This document shows, piece by piece, positions 43,238 to 47,010 of a DNA stretch of 47,010 nucleotides. The stretch comes from JAFGBN01 sp964394145 (lineage in GTDB: Bacteria; Chloroflexota; Dehalococcoidia; GIF9; AB-539-J10). The stretch spans positions 1 to 47,010 of the forward strand of contig CAYMVL010000015.1 in assembly GCA_964394145.1 (NCBI GenBank), read 5' to 3'. Under the pieces are notes generated by a model. It worked only from the letters and a program-made list of their open reading frames with translations. It made no database searches and was not told the origin of the DNA. A program made the position numbers and the translations under genes. Each line of letters opens with the position of its first letter. Position 1 is the stretch's first letter.

Positions 43238-45205
43238 CTACTGTCTCTCTCTCACTAGGGTATCAACTACAGACGGTTCTGCCAAGCTGCTAGTATCGCC
43301 CAATTCAGTCATATTACCACTAGCAATCTTGGTCAGTATTCTCCTCATGATTTTCCCGCTTCTGGTCTTGGGTAGAGCGTCGGCAAATTGGATCTTATCT
43401 GGCGTAGCTATAGGGCCGATTTCTGCACGAACATGTGCTATAAGCTCCTTCTTGAGCACGTCGGATTTAGCCACACCTGTTTTTAGAGTAACATAGGCAT
43501 ATATACCCTGTCCCTTCACTTCATGGGGCATACCTACAACTGCTGCCTCCGCCACCTTATCATGCGATACCAGGGCACTCTCAACTTCGGCCGTTCCCAG
43601 TCGATGACCTGACACATTTATGACGTCGTCTATACGTCCCATTAACCAATAATAACCATCTTCATCTATCCTAGCTCCATCCCCAGTAGTATAAACACCG
43701 GGGAACTGAACAAAATAAGTATTCTTGAACCTTTCTGGATCTCCATAAACTCCCCGCATCAAACCGGGCCAAGGTTTTCTGACTACCAGATAGCCACCCT
43801 CATTGACATCAGCAGGAGAGCCATTATCCCTGAGTATCGCAAGGTCAATCCCGGGAAGTGGCAGTGTAGCCGAACCTGGTTTAAGAGGAGTTGCGCCTGG
43901 AAGGGGAGAAATCAGTATGCCACCTGTTTCTGTCTGCCACCACGTGTCTACAATGGGGCACTTACCTTTTCCTATTACATTGTAGTACCACATCCAGGCT
44001 TCAGGATTGATTGGCTCACCGACTGAACCCAGGATGCGGAGAGAGCTCAAATCATGTTTCTGGGGCCATTCATCTCCCTCTCTCATTAATGCTCTTAAAG
44101 CGGTAGGCGCGGTATAGAAAACATTGATGCCATGCTTTTCTATAATTTCCCAGAATCTATTTGGGTAAGGATAAGTTGGAATACCTTCGAACATGATAGC
44201 TGTGGCGCCGAGGGACAGAGGGCCATATACAATGTAAGTATGTCCCGTCACCCAGCCGATGTCTGCAGTGCACCAGAAGGTATGTTCTTCCTTTATATCA
44301 AATATCCACTTAAAGGTCTGATAGCTGTACAGGAGATAGCCGGCCTGCGTGTGAAGCACTCCTTTAGGTTTGCCTGTACTGCCGCTGGTATGCAATATGA
44401 ATAGAGGATCCTCAGCTTCCATCACTTCCGGCTCGCAATATGGCTTTATATCTTCGGCAGACATCTCGTCATCCCACCAGTAATCACGATTCTCTTGCAT
44501 AGAGACTCTGATGTCGGCTCTCTTAACCACGATCACATCCTTCACGTCAGGGCAACTCTCAAGAGCTTCGTCCGGATTATCCTTACTTCTGATCATCCTA
44601 CCGCCACGGTAGTAACCATCAACACAGATGAGCAACTTGGCCCCGCAGTCCAGTATTCTATCTCTCAACGCATCGGCACTGAAGCCACCAAAAACCACAC
44701 TATGAATAGCCCCGATTCTCGCACAGGCGAGCATGGCAATGGGCAACTCCGGTATCATAGGCAGATAGATAGATACGCGATCACCCTTCTTGACACCGTG
44801 TTTTTTCAAGACGTTGGCAAACTTGCACACCTCGTGGTATAGCTCCTGATAGGTGAATGTCTTGGTGTCACCAATGTCGCCCTCCCAAATCAAGGCCGCT
44901 TTGTTCTTCCTCCAGGTCTTAAGATGCCTGTCGAGGCAGTTATAACACACATTGAGCTTGCCACCTGCAAACCACTCATGCTTCCCTTCTTTGAAGTCTT
45001 CGATAAGTACCTTGTCCCACTTCTTATACCAAGCGAGCTGTTCTGCCATCTCCCCCCAGAACCCCTCGGGGTCATCGATAGATCTTTGATAGATCTGTCT
45101 ATATTCATCTAAGCTCTTAATGTATGCTCTTCTGCTAAGCTCCTTGGGAGCAAAGAACACTCTTTTCTCCTGCATCATGGACGTGATTGCTCTTGCTTCT
45201 ACCAT
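43238..45205 (-). CDS. acsA: acetyl-CoA synthetase
   Basis: AcsA joins acetate, ATP and CoA to acetyl-CoA, AMP and pyrophosphate. The 655 residues show the adenylate-forming signatures: LHTSGSTGKPKG near 275, the acetate-pocket segment DTWWQTETGG near 425, TGDGARIDEDGYYWLMGR near 510, VSGHRLGTAEVE, and PKTRSGKIMRR with K618, the lysine acetylated by Pat-type enzymes in homologues. The frame extends to 45235, but the ATG at 45205 has a perfect GGAGG ribosome site seven bases upstream and gives the usual length. The gene upstream on the same strand is a cyclic-nucleotide-binding protein. With ppsA, this suggests that acetate can be used for biosynthesis. Confidence 0.95.
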   Translation of the reverse strand: MVEARAITSMMQEKRVFFAPKELSRRAYIKSLDEYRQIYQRSIDDPEGFWGEMAEQLAWYKKWDKVLIEDFKEGKHEWFAGGKLNVCYNCLDRHLKTWRKNKAALIWEGDIGDTKTFTYQELYHEVCKFANVLKKHGVKKGDRVSIYLPMIPELPIAMLACARIGAIHSVVFGGFSADALRDRILDCGAKLLICVDGYYRGGRMIRSKDNPDEALESCPDVKDVIVVKRADIRVSMQENRDYWWDDEMSAEDIKPYCEPEVMEAEDPLFILHTSGSTGKPKGVLHTQAGYLLYSYQTFKWIFDIKEEHTFWCTADIGWVTGHTYIVYGPLSLGATAIMFEGIPTYPYPNRFWEIIEKHGINVFYTAPTALRALMREGDEWPQKHDLSSLRILGSVGEPINPEAWMWYYNVIGKGKCPIVDTWWQTETGGILISPLPGATPLKPGSATLPLPGIDLAILRDNGSPADVNEGGYLVVRKPWPGLMRGVYGDPERFKNTYFVQFPGVYTTGDGARIDEDGYYWLMGRIDDVINVSGHRLGTAEVESALVSHDKVAEAAVVGMPHEVKGQGIYAYVTLKTGVAKSDVLKKELIAHVRAEIGPIATPDKIQFADALPKTRSGKIMRRILTKIASGNMTELGDTSSLAEPSVVDTLVRERQ

Positions 45206-45369
45206 ATCTATACCTCCGGCTACACGCGGAAACACTTTTCCGTATTGAAAGTACTTACACCTCTACTTCTCATCTTTTGTTAGTCCAAGCGACCGCATGC
45301 TAGGGCAATGGTCATTGTTTGGGAGTATACTGGGTTCTGGCGTCGCCGGGAGATTCAGAAATTGGCTGC

Positions 45370-45825
45370 CTAGTCTTGCGAGCTGACACCCAGCAGTTGC
45401 ATAAACGCATGCTGTAGCCTTGCTCCGCATACTCGTGCTATTGCCATGCTTGTCTTACAAGCTATTTCAGGGTGAGTTTTACACAGACCACACATGTCTT
45501 GTCCCTTAATAGATAGCACCGTTGTCTTATGTATAGCTTGCGCCGTAGCTGTAGATAAATATGGCTCTGTCATAGCTGACCAACCAAAAGATTCAAATGT
45601 ACGAACGTGTTGAAGTTGACGTTTGGCTAAAGGTCCCACTTCCAGTATAATTCCTACTAAGCCATCTTCGACTATGTGAAGGTTCTCTACCTTGCTGCCC
45701 TGCTTATTAATGATGGCTCCTGCCTCAAAGACTTGGCGCGTGCACATTTTCTCGACAAAAGCAATTTGCTCATCGCTTAAAAGAGAAAATAAATCACTAT
45801 TCTTTAGTACTTGTATCTTATCCAT
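45370..45825 (-). CDS. cyclic-nucleotide-binding-domain protein without HTH
   Basis: The 151-residue product has a single Crp-type beta-roll (about 5-115: SDLFSLLSDEQIAFVEKM, then GAIINKQGSKVENLHIVEDG) and a short C-terminal helix. There is no helix-turn-helix, so it cannot bind DNA as Crp does. C112, C115, C123 and C133 cluster at the C-terminus, with a fifth cysteine at 28. The frame runs upstream to 45978, but the ATG at 45825 has a GGGAG ribosome site eight bases away and matches where the domain begins; an ATG at 45840 is possible. It precedes acsA by 164 bases and may be co-transcribed. It might sense a nucleotide or redox state and act by protein contact. Confidence 0.7.
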   Translation of the reverse strand: MDKIQVLKNSDLFSLLSDEQIAFVEKMCTRQVFEAGAIINKQGSKVENLHIVEDGLVGIILEVGPLAKRQLQHVRTFESFGWSAMTEPYLSTATAQAIHKTTVLSIKGQDMCGLCKTHPEIACKTSMAIARVCGARLQHAFMQLLGVSSQD

Positions 45826-45962
45826 ATCTTGATCTCCCATCGCTTCATTGCTATGTACAGCACAGATTCTGCCTCTTGGGGTGAAAGATATACCAATTAC
45901 GACATTTTTGCAATGCAGTGTGCTTGTGCATGTGAATTGTCTAAATAGACACATATGAACCC

Positions 45963-45977
45963 TGGCACGGAGTGCCA
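45963..45977. repeat. short perfect hairpin upstream of the cNMP-domain gene
   Basis: TGGCAC (45963-45968) and GTGCCA (45972-45977) are inverted copies around a GGA loop. No T-run follows on the minus strand and only a weak one on the plus strand. It could be an operator or a stray hairpin. Confidence 0.3.
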
Positions 45978-46061
45978 AAGCTTTTGGACTTTGCGGCCCT
46001 CAGAAGACTCAGGATGGCATGGCAGCTGTCCCACTATGCGGTGGGTAAAGAGGATGCCTGC

Positions 46062-46582
46062 TCACTGTTTCAGTTTGATACCATTAGAATCCGGTGGACT
46101 AGCCTCAAGAGTATATCCTGACTCCTGACAAGCATGCCACCGAGTTAGTCTGGGCCGGGATGCAAAAGGATAGGAACTTAAGGCAAATAGCAGATCTTGT
46201 CCATCATATCGAGTGACTTGTTGGTCAGTCAATGCAGCACTTGCAGGCGGATAATGGGAGCGAGTCTGGCTACCAGTTTGAAGGGGCTAACATGGAATCA
46301 GGTATCGTAAGACGGTTCTTACAGGTCAAGACTCTCAAGTATAAGGCGGAGGTGGAAAGGTTCACCGATACGTTAAAGTATCAATGTGTATACACGCCAA
46401 ACCTATCTTCAGGCTAGAAAGAGCTGAGTCCCCGCCTGAGTGAATCGCTGATTTAGCATAATTTCAGCCTTCTGCAAGAGTCTCCTGACCATTTTGTTGC
46501 CGAGGAGGACATTGAAGCTGAACTTGTTAAGGTATGTTGTCTGCTGTTGCCCACGCAGCAGCCACCACAAGAGGTTGACTAA
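46062..46582 (+). pseudogene. IS481-type transposase relic with stops and a frameshift
   Basis: The plus strand reads SLFQFDTIRIRWTSLK, then a one-base frameshift to EYILTPDKHATELVWAGM, KDRNLRQIADLVHHIE, a stop, MQHLQADNGSESGYQFEGA, KAEVERFTDTLKYQ, a stop, KELSPRLSESLI, a stop, HNFSLLQ and EDIEAELVKVCCLLLPTQ. The order matches an IS481 integrase from the first catalytic aspartate to the C-terminus. At least three in-frame stops and one frameshift make it dead. It is homologous to, but clearly different from, the relic at 25750-26200, so they are not recent copies of one insertion. An open frame at 46232-46417 is part of it. Confidence 0.75.
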
Positions 46583-46738
46583 GAAGGGATATGATGTTAG
46601 CATGACAATAGCGACGGTAACAGTATCGCTAGAGATTCTATTGCAGAGTGGTGGTGCCCCTCCAGATGAGCGTGCGGGTTGTCTTATCGCTGCGACAGGC
46701 GGTGCTACTCAGAGGACAGGTCCGATGCACTATATGCC

Positions 46739-46981
46739 GGGTTTGATATTTTGAAGCCAGCCATCATGGCATCAGGGAGAAAAGCGGCCGTGGTAGGTTC
46801 GATAGTCGTGGGTGTGGTTGAAAGCTATGTCGATGACATAGGCGAGAACCTGGTGAAGATGATGGTTGAAGCTGCTGGATTGAAGGCTTATGATCGTGGG
46901 AGGGAAGTGTCATCGGACAAATCAATTTATGGTCCAGCCCCACCTATCAAGATTTTCTTAACGGGCATTCTTGGATATTAG
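46739..46981 (+). pseudogene. decayed corrinoid (B12-binding) methyltransferase protein fragment
   Basis: The frame reads GFDILKPAIMASGRKAAVVG, then SIVVGVVESYVDDIGENLVK and MMVEAAGLKAYDRGREVSSD, which is the start of the cobalamin-binding domain of MtaC/MtbC-type corrinoid proteins. In the family the cobalt-binding motif is DxHxxG; here the matching residues are Y-V-D-D-I-G, so both the aspartate and the lower-ligand histidine are lost. Downstream of about 46920 the similarity stops and the frame ends. The N-terminal helical domain upstream is not recognisable in frame (a frame at 46600-46754 is unrecognised). It is a broken remnant of a methyl-transfer gene. Confidence 0.65.
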
Positions 46982-47010
46982 GCAAAATGGTTTCAGAGAT
47001 TTCAGGGAGG

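Noticed and set aside
43061..43258. A 65-codon plus-strand frame next to the end of acsA
   Set aside because: It runs into the acsA 3' end on the other strand and shows no protein family features.
1..47010. CRISPR arrays, rRNA, tRNA and prophage modules
   Set aside because: No regularly spaced direct repeats, no rRNA-like or tRNA-like sequence and no phage structural genes were seen on either strand.

Overview
The window looks like a chromosomal segment of a bacterium from the Chloroflexota, most probably a Dehalococcoidia-like lineage. This placement is inferred from the style of the housekeeping proteins (primase with a CFGAC zinc loop, RpoC with a long N-terminal coiled coil, a free-standing rpoB-rpoC-ruvB block without rplJL) and from gene content; no marker was searched against a database. 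Base composition is close to balanced, Shine-Dalgarno sites are common, and TTG and GTG starts occur. No rRNA, tRNA or CRISPR array was found.

Layout. 1-3154: potassium uptake genes trkA and trkH, with a strong sigma-70 promoter, then prephenate dehydratase. 3278-3754: a HIT-family gene, divergent from ffh (3890-5233). 5230-11886, minus strand: a tightly packed operon ppsA, dgt, dnaG, rpoD whose best promoter lies on the tail of a dead IS481-type transposase. 12521-15398, minus: an unusual radical SAM protein and a YeiH-type membrane transporter, separated by apparently empty DNA. 15796-24400, plus: rpoB, rpoC and ruvB behind an almost consensus extended -10 promoter. 24372-25665, minus: a PadR regulator and its partner membrane protein. 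25750-26629: remains of two insertion sequences. 26838-40206: an alpha-glucan/trehalose locus, with glgP on the plus strand meeting the minus-strand operon malQ, glgB, treZ, a GH57/DUF3536 gene and treY. 40402-42586, minus: a MarC-type membrane protein, a DUF5752-like small protein and a tandem universal stress protein. 43238-45825, minus: acetyl-CoA synthetase and a cyclic-nucleotide-binding-domain protein without a DNA-binding domain. 46062-46981: a third IS481 relic and a decayed corrinoid protein fragment.

How the genes work together. Ffh, RpoD, DnaG, RpoB, RpoC and RuvB are core information-processing genes. PpsA makes phosphoenolpyruvate from pyruvate and AcsA makes acetyl-CoA from acetate, so together they could feed gluconeogenesis. 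The malQ-treY operon plus glgP can branch, remodel and phosphorolyse alpha-glucan and convert its reducing ends into trehalose, a store and osmoprotectant; Trk potassium uptake fits the same stress theme. No TreX-type debranching enzyme is present; a GH57/DUF3536 protein sits inside the operon instead.

The most notable points are this trehalose operon, the ppsA-dgt-dnaG-rpoD arrangement with an IS-relic promoter, three convergent gene pairs that overlap at their stop codons, non-canonical cysteine spacing in the radical SAM protein and the primase, and a corrinoid fragment that has lost its cobalt-binding histidine. I saw no clearly new defence or mobile system.
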